Part shown: piece after piece, positions 7,657 through 15,288 of the stretch | Layout of the letters: each line of letters starts with the position of its first letter | How positions within the stretch are numbered: position 1 is the first letter of the stretch | DNA from: an uncultured Bacilli bacterium | Lineage (GTDB): Bacteria; Bacillota_I; Bacilli_A; RFN20; CAG-826 | Assembly (NCBI GenBank): GCA_944358865.1 | Contig: CALVRV010000011.1 | Span: forward strand, 1-45,835 | Length of the DNA stretch: 45,835 bases | Direction of reading: 5' to 3' | Program-made: the position numbers and the translations under genes | The notes under the pieces: model-generated | Told to the model about the DNA's origin: nothing | What the model saw: only the letters and a program-made list of their open reading frames with translations | Databases searched by the model: none

Positions 7657-8631
7657 ATGGCAAATTCAAAAGAAAGAATAGGTGTTTATCGTGTTGGCGA
7701 AATAGCGGAAAACAACGGATGGCTATTTCGTGAGCAACCAATAAACGACATTGGAATTGACGCTCACATAGAATTTATTGACTCATCGAATAAACCAAAG
7801 CAACTAATAGCGTTGCAAATAAAATCTGGAAGTAGTTGGTTTAAAGAAAATATTAAAGGCTGTGTTATTTTTCGCGATATTGATGAAAATCATTATTTGT
7901 ATTGGACGATGAATTCTTTGCCTTGTATTATAGTTTTACACAATCCTGATGACAATATTTGTGTGTGGCAAGAATTGTCTAGAGATACAATTAAAAAGAC
8001 CAAACACGGCAAAGGGAAAGGATATTATGTCCAAGTTCCTCTTAACCAAATCTTCTTGGATGCATCATCTAACAAAAAGTTATTATCATTATCTAACCTT
8101 CCCGAACATATTGTGAATTACAATTTTTTGTTGTCTCAAAAACCATTTATGGAAGCAATTCAAAATGGTGGAATTGTAAAACTGCATTCTTTGGAATGGG
8201 TGAATAAATCTAGCGGTAGAGGTGATACTGAATTAATAATTGATGATGGCAGAGCGATCAGGAAGTATTCTTATCCTTATTGGTTTCCGTATACGCCATA
8301 TGTAGATGTTTTTCCTCGTTTATTTCCGTGGGCCGCTTTTACTGCTGATAAGGATTTTTATGAAGATAATGATAAAGCATTATGGAAAGATTTAAACTGT
8401 TGGTATGACAAAGAAGAAGATGATTGGATTGTGGTGGGTGAATCATTCAAAGAATTCTGTGCAAGCCTTAATCCAATGAGGAGCATCGACCATGCTGGTG
8501 AAGTTGCTGAATATATGCTCGTTCTTACATTAAATGATTTAGGAAAAGCATTTTTAAAGATAGATGAATTTGTATCGAATGTGCAACCATATAATTCCGT
8601 CAGACCCAGAGGAGGGGACGAAGAGGTATGA
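7657..8631 (+). CDS. DUF4365-domain protein, predicted PD-(D/E)XK-like nuclease
   Basis: The 324-residue protein shows the DUF4365 pattern at its N-terminus: an RVGEIA helix with E15, then NDIGIDAHIEF (D31, D35, E39) and IALQIKSG (52-58) with a QxK in place of the classic acidic-x-Lys. This is the layout of a PD-(D/E)XK-type fold with a variant active site. The domain is common in phage-defence and mobile regions; its substrate is not known. Residues about 130-324 have no recognised domain but are rich in Trp and acidic residues (for example DDWIVVGESF). It lies 25 bases after the TIR gene and overlaps the next gene by four bases (ATGA), so it belongs to the same operon. It may extend the Thoeris-like module or be an independent defence gene. 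Confidence 0.72.
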   Translation: MANSKERIGVYRVGEIAENNGWLFREQPINDIGIDAHIEFIDSSNKPKQLIALQIKSGSSWFKENIKGCVIFRDIDENHYLYWTMNSLPCIIVLHNPDDNICVWQELSRDTIKKTKHGKGKGYYVQVPLNQIFLDASSNKKLLSLSNLPEHIVNYNFLLSQKPFMEAIQNGGIVKLHSLEWVNKSSGRGDTELIIDDGRAIRKYSYPYWFPYTPYVDVFPRLFPWAAFTADKDFYEDNDKALWKDLNCWYDKEEDDWIVVGESFKEFCASLNPMRSIDHAGEVAEYMLVLTLNDLGKAFLKIDEFVSNVQPYNSVRPRGGDEEV

Positions 8632-9026
8632 ATATTAAGTTATCCGAGTATAGAAATCCAAATCCAACTGATGGCAGATATGAATTGGATCCAACGCAAA
8701 AATATGTATTAATGGATTTTGAATCAGAGTTAAAAATGCAGTCTGCAATTATGATGTCTTTTCAGATAATGGGGGCTCCGCCAGCCATCAAAAATTATCA
8801 CGCATGGTTATATAAAAATGGTTTCGATATTAATTCGCCAAATCCAACCAATGCATTTGTATCTTCTTTTTATGGAAATAGGCCTTTGTGGAAGACGGAT
8901 TATTCACAAGGCATTGTTGTAAAAGTTGATGGAGATGACGATTATTATATTGTTATGGAATGTAGTTCAAAGAATAAAGGCTACAGACATACGAGAATAG
9001 TGTTAACTCTAGGTGGATGTTTATAA
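8628..9026 (+). CDS. Small protein of unknown function, last gene of the Thoeris-like operon
   Basis: I do not recognise this 132-residue protein. It has no signal peptide or membrane segment. The middle (about residues 43-65) is a helix-rich stretch, and the C-terminal half alternates strands with acidic turns (DGDDDYYIVMEC, then HTRIVLTL), suggesting a small alpha/beta domain. Its ATG overlaps the stop of the DUF4365 gene as ATGA and is preceded by a purine-rich GAGGGGACGAAGAGG. Tight coupling to the nuclease-like gene suggests a partner such as a regulator, an immunity subunit or a second subunit; nothing in the sequence decides between these. Confidence 0.6.
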   Translation: MNIKLSEYRNPNPTDGRYELDPTQKYVLMDFESELKMQSAIMMSFQIMGAPPAIKNYHAWLYKNGFDINSPNPTNAFVSSFYGNRPLWKTDYSQGIVVKVDGDDDYYIVMECSSKNKGYRHTRIVLTLGGCL

Positions 9027-9194
9027 ATGTTTTATAACAAAAATGCTAAGCCTAAACTTTGATTAACAAATAACAATTTTCAAGCAAAAAATCCAATTTG
9101 CAATCTGGAGTGTATTGCTTTACATGTTTCGACAATAAATCTTGCTACAAAATGCCACAAAAGAATTATTGCAAAAACAATTTGTATATTGTTA

Positions 9195-9207
9195 GAACAA
9201 AATGTTC
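9195..9207. promoter_or_regulatory. Palindrome GAACAAAATGTTC upstream of the XRE gene
   Basis: A perfect 5-3-5 palindrome lies 66 bases before the GTG start of the membrane XRE regulator, and a further GAACAA follows at about 9215. It is a plausible operator for that regulator. The rest of 9027-9272 shows no gene. Confidence 0.35.
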
Positions 9208-9272
9208 CGTGAAAAGAACAATCAAATTTGTTTATTTGGAGTTATATTTTAAGAGAAAGGAGGCTATGCATA

Positions 9273-9863
9273 GTGAAATTTAGCGATAATCTAAAGGAGC
9301 TTAGAAGAAAACATAATTTAACTCAAGCGGAACTGGCTTCTAAATTGTTTTTATCTCGTAGCGTGATTGCAAAATATGAAAGTGGTATAACAAAACCTAC
9401 AAAAGAGAATATAGAAAAGATTGCTTTATTTTTTAATGTCAATATACGCAATTTAATTGGTGATGATGAAGTCACAGGCGTAGTTTTAGATAATGATAGT
9501 ATAAGAGAAAAAACTAAAATAACCTTGCTTATTTTTTCTATAGTTGTTTCGCTTTTATTTTTAATCATTTTCTTTCTACCAATATTTAAAACATATGAGT
9601 ATAAATATCCAGTTGCTGTAGGGGAAACTCCCGAAAGAATAATTGGCTTTAAAAGTTCTTTTCAACTGCTTTTAGAAAACAATAAGCCTTATGGAATAAT
9701 ATCTTTTGTTTTGTCAGTCTGCGTTTTGATTTATTCGTTGCTTTGTTTAACTATTTTTAAGAATAAAAGTTTTACATGCAGACTTATTGATTATATTCTT
9801 GTAAATATTTTATTGTTCTTTACTTTTTTAACTTTCGCTTTTACATTCGGTTATGCATTTTGA
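9273..9863 (+). CDS. XRE-family regulator with C-terminal membrane helices
   Basis: The preferred start is GTG at 9273, nine bases after AAAGGAGG, giving 196 residues; upstream in-frame starts have no ribosome binding site. Residues about 1-60 form an HTH_3 domain (FSDNLKELRRKHNLTQAELASKLF..., then SRSVIAKYESG and a final NVNIRNLIG). The rest has three hydrophobic segments at about residues 84-104, 137-160 and 170-195, with an extracytoplasmic loop between the first two. Membrane-tethered XRE proteins often regulate adjacent secreted or transport functions. The stop overlaps the TTG start of the secreted cysteine-peptidase lipoprotein (TTGA), so the two are translationally coupled. Confidence 0.85.
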   Translation: MKFSDNLKELRRKHNLTQAELASKLFLSRSVIAKYESGITKPTKENIEKIALFFNVNIRNLIGDDEVTGVVLDNDSIREKTKITLLIFSIVVSLLFLIIFFLPIFKTYEYKYPVAVGETPERIIGFKSSFQLLLENNKPYGIISFVLSVCVLIYSLLCLTIFKNKSFTCRLIDYILVNILLFFTFLTFAFTFGYAF

Positions 9864-11566
9864 AATATATGAACACAATTATTTTGGCGTTAATGGCTCT
9901 TTCTAATATTACAGGTTGTGCCTCTGGTTCATATTATGAAACCACAAATGAACACTTGATGGACTGTGTTTTAGAGCATTATGGTTCAGTTACCGCAAAA
10001 GATGAAACATCAATTTTAAAGCAAATGGATGTATATAATTTGGAGGGAAGCAACGAATATTTACTTGTTCAGTTTGATGACGATAATGTTGCTATTTATA
10101 GCAAAGAGGGCTGTGAAATTGTAAAAACTTATTCAGAATTTAATTTCACCCAATTAGAGAATAAATTTGTGGTTTATTCAGATAGTGAACTTGGTTTTGA
10201 TTTCGCTTATTACGTTGAAAATTCGGATTCGTTTGAAGCATTAATTGGTCAAAATTTTGATGAACAAGTGGTAGCTACGTTCTATGATACCATGGAAAAG
10301 AAAGCTGGCGAATATTATAGGGACATTGACATTACATCGGATGCCCACGTCATTGATAATTCATTTTATTTTGAAAAATTACATTATCGTCATGCTTGGA
10401 ATTATAACGGAACTTGTACCATTGTTGCTTCCGAGATTCTTTTTGGGTATTATGACACTTTCCAAAATGATAATCTCGTAGATGAATCATATGACATTAT
10501 ATCTAGGCAAGCTATTTACAAGACAGATTTTAATGTTGAGGACTTTAACGTTTCACCAGGAGCAGATGATTATAGCACTGACACAAGTGATTTTCATGAT
10601 TATTTGTGTGAAATAGCAAGAGACGAAATACATGATGATCCAGAAATTGACGGAATGTCGACTGTTAATCAAATAAAATTGATTAAGAATTATCTTTCTA
10701 AAAGAAATATTCAATATACTCTTTCAACTTCTGAAGGCAACTGGGGAGATTTCATCACATCTCGTGCAGAGGCACTCATAAAGAATGCAATTAATAATAA
10801 TCGACCAATCATTTCAAATGGTAAATATCACTCAACTGTGGCGTTTGCCTATGATGATGATTATGTTTGGGTTCATACAGGATGGGGTTATGTTGCAGCG
10901 ACTCCTTGGTCTACCTATAGGAGTAATTTATTTACCAATTACACTAGCGGATGCATCGATATTGTTTCTCTTGGAGATGAGCATGTCCATTCCGATAATT
11001 ATTATGCTTACAATAAAAACCAATATATTTGTCCTTGTGGAGAGAAATTCACATCTTCGTTAATAACTCCTGAGGATTATGGATTTGAGCCACAGTACTA
11101 TTTTAATTCAAAATCAAAATCATTTGTGGCTGATAGTATTTCCGTTAACACCAATAGATTAAGATGCGGTTACATTGAAGAAGAATATATTAATTTATCT
11201 CCAAAAAGAAGCGGAGCAGGGACAGCTTATTTAGAATATTATTTCGACAAAGCGGTAAGAAAATTTGATATGAATTTATCTTATTGGCAATCTTTAGACA
11301 GGCTTTCAAAGTTAAATTCTTCAGCTGATTTTTATGTTTTAAAACATTATGTAGATGAGAGTATCGACTATTATTATTGGGAGCATTCGCTCGATTTAAT
11401 AGATGCAAATCTCACAACCGATAGATATAATCAAGATTTATTTAGTTTTAATTACGTAGGTAATGAAGTTTTCGGCTTCAAATTTTATCTAACTTCTTCA
11501 GCTACGGGAGATAGAAACTTGGGAAGAGTATCCATAGGCAATATCACGCTAGTTCATTCTCTATAA
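9860..11566 (+). CDS. Lipoprotein with C39-like cysteine peptidase domain
   Basis: The 568-residue protein begins with a short lipoprotein signal ending in the lipobox ITGC at residues 17-20. TTG at 9860 is preferred over ATG at 9869 because it supplies the basic Lys of the signal and couples to the upstream gene. The peptidase-like core has GTCTIVASEILFGYYDT with C186 as likely nucleophile, and GKYHSTVAFAY with H324, followed by VHTGWG. Next is a small motif HSDNYY...YICPCGEKF, then a C-terminal domain of about 150 residues (RLRCGYIEEEYINLSPKRSG to the end). The secreted protein at 12337-14187 shares the same order of parts. It probably acts on peptides at the cell surface; the substrate is unknown. 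Confidence 0.78.
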   Translation: MKYMNTIILALMALSNITGCASGSYYETTNEHLMDCVLEHYGSVTAKDETSILKQMDVYNLEGSNEYLLVQFDDDNVAIYSKEGCEIVKTYSEFNFTQLENKFVVYSDSELGFDFAYYVENSDSFEALIGQNFDEQVVATFYDTMEKKAGEYYRDIDITSDAHVIDNSFYFEKLHYRHAWNYNGTCTIVASEILFGYYDTFQNDNLVDESYDIISRQAIYKTDFNVEDFNVSPGADDYSTDTSDFHDYLCEIARDEIHDDPEIDGMSTVNQIKLIKNYLSKRNIQYTLSTSEGNWGDFITSRAEALIKNAINNNRPIISNGKYHSTVAFAYDDDYVWVHTGWGYVAATPWSTYRSNLFTNYTSGCIDIVSLGDEHVHSDNYYAYNKNQYICPCGEKFTSSLITPEDYGFEPQYYFNSKSKSFVADSISVNTNRLRCGYIEEEYINLSPKRSGAGTAYLEYYFDKAVRKFDMNLSYWQSLDRLSKLNSSADFYVLKHYVDESIDYYYWEHSLDLIDANLTTDRYNQDLFSFNYVGNEVFGFKFYLTSSATGDRNLGRVSIGNITLVHSL

Positions 11567-11576
11567 AAATATTTTC

Positions 11577-11594
11577 ATAACAAACATTTGTTAT
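11577..11594. repeat. Perfect 18-bp palindrome ATAACAAACATTTGTTAT
   Basis: Eight-base arms (ATAACAAA and TTTGTTAT) surround a CA centre just after the first peptidase gene. There is no strong T-run directly after it, so an operator is as likely as a terminator. The half-site ATAACAAAC also occurs at 6112-6120. Confidence 0.5.
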
Positions 11595-11750
11595 TATTTA
11601 GTAGAACAATTAATCGCAATTCTATTTGTCGTCAACAATAAAGATTCTGAGTTTTCACTGTAATAGACTATTTGAAAAGTGCCACACAGCGGCGATTTCT
11701 ATTTTGATTGAACAGGCCAAATGATAAAAAAAGAAAGGAATAACGAAATT

Positions 11751-12347
11751 ATGAAACAAAGTAAAGTTTTAGATTTGTTTTTTGGAGCAACCATTACTCT
11801 TTGTCTAACTTCATTAATTGGATGTGCTGTTAATAATAATTCTGAGGATTATTCAGACATTGATGGCGGTCCAAATTCCAGAATTGTTGGATTATATGAG
11901 TTTGATTCTTCGTCTGATTATTTGAATTTTTACGAGACTTTTAAAGAATATAATACAGAACGCTTTTTATGTCCAATGGACTTTCATAATAATTCTCTTA
12001 ATTATTATTTTAGGACCGAGGGGATTAACTATAACGATTTTCATTCTAATAGATATGACATCGACTTTGACTTGATAAATATGTTTTTCGAATTCGAACT
12101 AAATGATATTAAAATTAAATTTGAAACCTTTGATTTAAGTAATACTGATATTTCTTTTAACAATTTTTCGATTTCGTATGATTTTGCTAAATCAAACAAA
12201 AAAATACAAGTTAATTACTATATTAATGATATTTCTTTCGCTAAAACTCAATGGCTTTCTGATGATATTGTCAACAATTCTGTTTTTGCCAATAAATTAG
12301 ATAGCCTTACCTTATTCTTGGAGGAGGGGGTAAATTATGTTCTTTAA
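11751..12347 (+). CDS. Small lipoprotein of unknown function
   Basis: The start at 11751 is chosen because AAAGAAAGGA lies 11 bases upstream; an in-frame ATG at 11721 has no such site. The 198-residue protein begins with MKQSKVLDLFF, a hydrophobic stretch and the lipobox LIGC, so it should be lipid-anchored. The rest is rich in Asn, Asp, Phe and Tyr with alternating polar and aromatic residues, as in beta-rich surface proteins. I recognise no domain. Its end overlaps the next gene (the second peptidase) by 11 bases, and a very strong GGAGGAGGGGG lies in the overlap, so the two form one transcript. It may be a partner or inhibitor of that peptidase. Confidence 0.72.
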   Translation: MKQSKVLDLFFGATITLCLTSLIGCAVNNNSEDYSDIDGGPNSRIVGLYEFDSSSDYLNFYETFKEYNTERFLCPMDFHNNSLNYYFRTEGINYNDFHSNRYDIDFDLINMFFEFELNDIKIKFETFDLSNTDISFNNFSISYDFAKSNKKIQVNYYINDISFAKTQWLSDDIVNNSVFANKLDSLTLFLEEGVNYVL

Positions 12348-14187
12348 AATATTCAATCTTTTTGTGCTTGCTTTGACAAGTATTTGCTTTGCTAATTCTA
12401 ATGAAACGATTGGTAACAAAGGGTTTACTAACGATGCTCTTGAGATGGATAATTCCGGACTTTATGATCAAGACATACTTGAATTATATAATTCAACAAT
12501 CAATATTAATGATTTATATTTAAGAGATACTTTTCAAACATATTATTTCAGTAACCTTGCAGATAATATTGGCAAGAACACAAAGGGTTCGTGTGGTTTC
12601 GTTGCAGTCGGAATGATTCTATCTTTCTATGATACTTATTGGGACGATAGTACTATTCCAGAAACCTATGATAGCCCTTGTGAATTGTTTTCTGAAAGCA
12701 TACTACAAAGCACATCTTCACCAGGAATAGTAATGGAACCAAACAGCATAGCTTACGCCAATCAGCAAACATATTATTCAAATATATCTATTAATGGAGA
12801 AAGTTATTTTCATTTTAAGTTGATGGATTTATATAAAAACAATATTTCAGATTTTCCTTATGATTCTGGAAAAATGGCTTATTCTTATGGGCTTGGTTAT
12901 AACGATTACTATAATTTGTTTCATTACTACCTTACCAATTATTTAGGCCTTCCAAATAGTGCATATACTATTCACAGAACAACTAGTTCGGTAAGAAGCG
13001 AAGCAATTAAGTTAGTGAAACGAGGCATACCGGTGAGATTAAGTATTAGAGATAGTGAAAAAGAACATGAAAACCATTGTGTAGTAGCTTATGACTATGA
13101 TTCGGTCACCGATTCTCTCTTTTGTAATTTTGGATGGGGCGCAAATTCTACCCATGTTACAATTGAACAAATGGAATATGAAGGTTATGCTTCGTTAACC
13201 GCAATTGAACTAAAAACCAGCCACTCACATTCTAATAACTATTTCTTTTTGGATGAAAATAATCATGAAGTATCAAAATGTTCTTGTAGTACAGTAATAC
13301 CAACAGAAATTTGTGTTTTAAATGATTATTTAGATACTGTTCCAACATTTAAATGGAATTCGTTGATTAAAGAAAAATGGTTCCAAAGCATTGGGTTGCA
13401 TCACAAATTTAGCATATTAAGATCTAATCATTATGAGGTTTTTACAATTGAAGATATTTATGATAATAAAGTCACTCTTGATTCTACCAATTGGGAAACT
13501 ACGATTAATATAGCGACGCCTCGTTATTATGCTTATGTTGGTCTAGCATCTGACATCGATCCATATTGGGATGACTATTATTGTTTGCAATTGTTTAGAG
13601 AACCAAATAGATATTTGAACAAGTCATCATTCTTGCCTTCAGATTGGGGGCTTGCTGCTAGGTATTATTTCTCTAATGAATTAGATTCATATCATCTTTC
13701 AATTGAACCAGAAAGAAGATATGCAACCGCAACAATCAATGGTCTAACAGTAACAACCGATAGATTAAGATGTGGTTATATCGAACAATCTTATGTTGTT
13801 TTGTCTCCAAGAAGAGAAAATGCTGGTAGAGCCTATTTTGAGATGAATTTTAACACCGCTGTTTATTCGTTTATGTATCGTGCTTGTATGTGGAGCTCAT
13901 CTGAAAACCTTGATGGTATTGCGATAATTCAAATAAAAAATTCTAGTGGTGTTTGGACAACACTAAAAGATATTCCTGTTTCTTCACTTCCGACAAAAGC
14001 AAACGGAGTGGCGCAATTTGTTGAACAAACCTCGCAAGGCATCTATGGATTGAGATTTGAGACGACAGCTACAGCAACAGGAACAAGAAATAAAGGAAGA
14101 TTGTGTTTGGATGATATTGTCTTTAGTACACAATCTGGAACACAAAATAATTCTTATGCTAGTTTTGATTACAGTACAAAAAATTAA
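12337..14187 (+). CDS. Secreted C39-like cysteine peptidase, paralogue of the upstream lipoprotein
   Basis: The 616-residue protein starts with a signal peptide (MFFKIFNLFVLALTSICFA) with likely cleavage after residue 19. The putative active site is GSCGFVAVGMILSFYDT with C86, and HENHCVVAYDYD with H247, followed by CNFGWG. The motif HSHSNNYFF then CSC follows, parallel to HSDNYY/CPCG in the first paralogue. The C-terminal domain again opens with DRLRCGYIEQSYVVLSPRR and ends with a TATGTRNKGRLCLDDI segment matching SATGDRNLGRVSIGNI. It lacks a lipobox, so it should be released or wall-associated. The gene is last in its transcript. Activity on peptides is inferred from the C39/papain-like motif only. 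Confidence 0.78.
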   Translation: MFFKIFNLFVLALTSICFANSNETIGNKGFTNDALEMDNSGLYDQDILELYNSTININDLYLRDTFQTYYFSNLADNIGKNTKGSCGFVAVGMILSFYDTYWDDSTIPETYDSPCELFSESILQSTSSPGIVMEPNSIAYANQQTYYSNISINGESYFHFKLMDLYKNNISDFPYDSGKMAYSYGLGYNDYYNLFHYYLTNYLGLPNSAYTIHRTTSSVRSEAIKLVKRGIPVRLSIRDSEKEHENHCVVAYDYDSVTDSLFCNFGWGANSTHVTIEQMEYEGYASLTAIELKTSHSHSNNYFFLDENNHEVSKCSCSTVIPTEICVLNDYLDTVPTFKWNSLIKEKWFQSIGLHHKFSILRSNHYEVFTIEDIYDNKVTLDSTNWETTINIATPRYYAYVGLASDIDPYWDDYYCLQLFREPNRYLNKSSFLPSDWGLAARYYFSNELDSYHLSIEPERRYATATINGLTVTTDRLRCGYIEQSYVVLSPRRENAGRAYFEMNFNTAVYSFMYRACMWSSSENLDGIAIIQIKNSSGVWTTLKDIPVSSLPTKANGVAQFVEQTSQGIYGLRFETTATATGTRNKGRLCLDDIVFSTQSGTQNNSYASFDYSTKN

Positions 14188-14815
14188 TTTGATTTTTAAA
14201 TTATCTGATTTGACATGAATTCACGCCATAAATTCTCTATGTCGTATTCCACTTATTGACGTTAGAGATTGATTGCTGATAGCAGATTAATTGTTTATGA
14301 AAGAGTTTTTCAGGTGCTTCTAGAATGTTATTAGACACTTAGTTATCTATTTATTCAATTACTTAAAAATGCGTCTATACGCAAAATATTCGTAAATTCT
14401 TAGGCTCTCTGAAATCTAGTGGGGTTTAGCGGGGAGTCGTATATAAAAAGCTCCAAACTATGAAATCTGTATTCGACAGTTTTTTGCTTAATTTACTCTT
14501 CTGAGCACAATTTAGCACACTTTGTTTCACTGAGCCGAATATGCAAATTGATAATGCCAAACTAAATATGTTGTAACGCCAAACTCAAAATGCGTGTTTT
14601 ACAATATTCCACTAATGGCTTGCTTGTCTCTGCGCCAAAAGAAGATATCTAATGACTAACGGAAATCCTAAAGCCATTGAAGCTATTCTTGATGAGTCGG
14701 GTCTTTAACAGTTGAGACCCTAGTTAACTTTAGAGGTATTGAGATATATCCTTAAGGACATTTTTATTTATATTATCAAATATTAAAAATAAAAATGTGG
14801 TAACTTTTTGAAATT
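14188..14815. other. 628-base region without an intact gene
   Basis: The region is less AT-rich in places than the neighbours, and no frame looks like a real gene. It holds a short frame at 14652-14708 (MTNGNPKAIEAILDESGL), a GGGTCT/AGACCC hairpin at about 14699-14720, and an ISL3-type terminal repeat at 14718-14737. It looks like decayed mobile-element DNA between two accessory modules. Confidence 0.45.
14718..14737. repeat. Solo terminal repeat related to the ISL3 derivative at 16393-16863
   Basis: CCCTAGTTAACTTTAGAGGT matches the right terminal repeat of the ISL3 derivative (16844-16863) at 18 of 20 positions. No partner in opposite orientation is visible nearby, so it is probably a remnant of a lost element. 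Confidence 0.55.
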
Positions 14816-15229
14816 TTGTATTATAATAAATCATTCGATTTATTAAATGAAGATTTTAAAGTTATGGGCACTAATATTGATTATATTAATAAAGTATATA
14901 GTGACTTTAGTAAAATACACAGAGCCCAAAAAAGATATTCATATTACAAAGGAATTATGACTAATGAAATATTGTTTAATGTCAGGAAAACGACATTTAA
15001 GAAATATCAGGTTTGTTTAGATGACGGAAGACTGTTATCTAAGGCCGAATATGATATTTATAACTTTATAAAGGATAGGAACGGTGCCTCATTGTCTCTA
15101 ATAGCAGAGGAATTTGGTTATTCATTTGTTAGATCTGCACTTTACCATGTTAATAAATTGATACAATATGGTTTAGTGCAATTAATTGGTGGAGTCGGCT
15201 CTCATAATTCTATATACAGAATTAAATAG
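14816..15229 (+). CDS. Small protein with C-terminal winged-helix-like domain
   Basis: This frame opens with TTG at 14816; no ribosome binding site is seen there, and an in-frame ATG at about 14862 is an alternative. It could also be the 3' part of a longer, decayed gene. The 137-residue product ends with a winged-helix-like pattern: LSKAEYDIYNFIKD, then LIAEEFGYSFVRSALYHVNKL as recognition helices, and YGLVQLIGG with a short wing. DNA binding is therefore likely. It lies 59 bases before the metallo-beta-lactamase gene in the same direction, so it may regulate or act with it. I cannot name the family. Confidence 0.5.
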   Translation: MYYNKSFDLLNEDFKVMGTNIDYINKVYSDFSKIHRAQKRYSYYKGIMTNEILFNVRKTTFKKYQVCLDDGRLLSKAEYDIYNFIKDRNGASLSLIAEEFGYSFVRSALYHVNKLIQYGLVQLIGGVGSHNSIYRIK

Positions 15230-15288
15230 GTTCATAGAAAATATCATAGATAAAAACTTGATAAATTTATAAAGGAAGGATTTAAATT

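Noticed and set aside
9098-9283. A 61-codon frame before the XRE gene
   Set aside because: No ribosome binding site or recognisable features; it runs over the XRE gene's own strong Shine-Dalgarno sequence.
14699-14720. GGGTCT/AGACCC hairpin as an RNA gene or terminator
   Set aside because: It has no T-run, does not fit a tRNA arm pattern and follows no intact gene; it overlaps the solo ISL3-type end.
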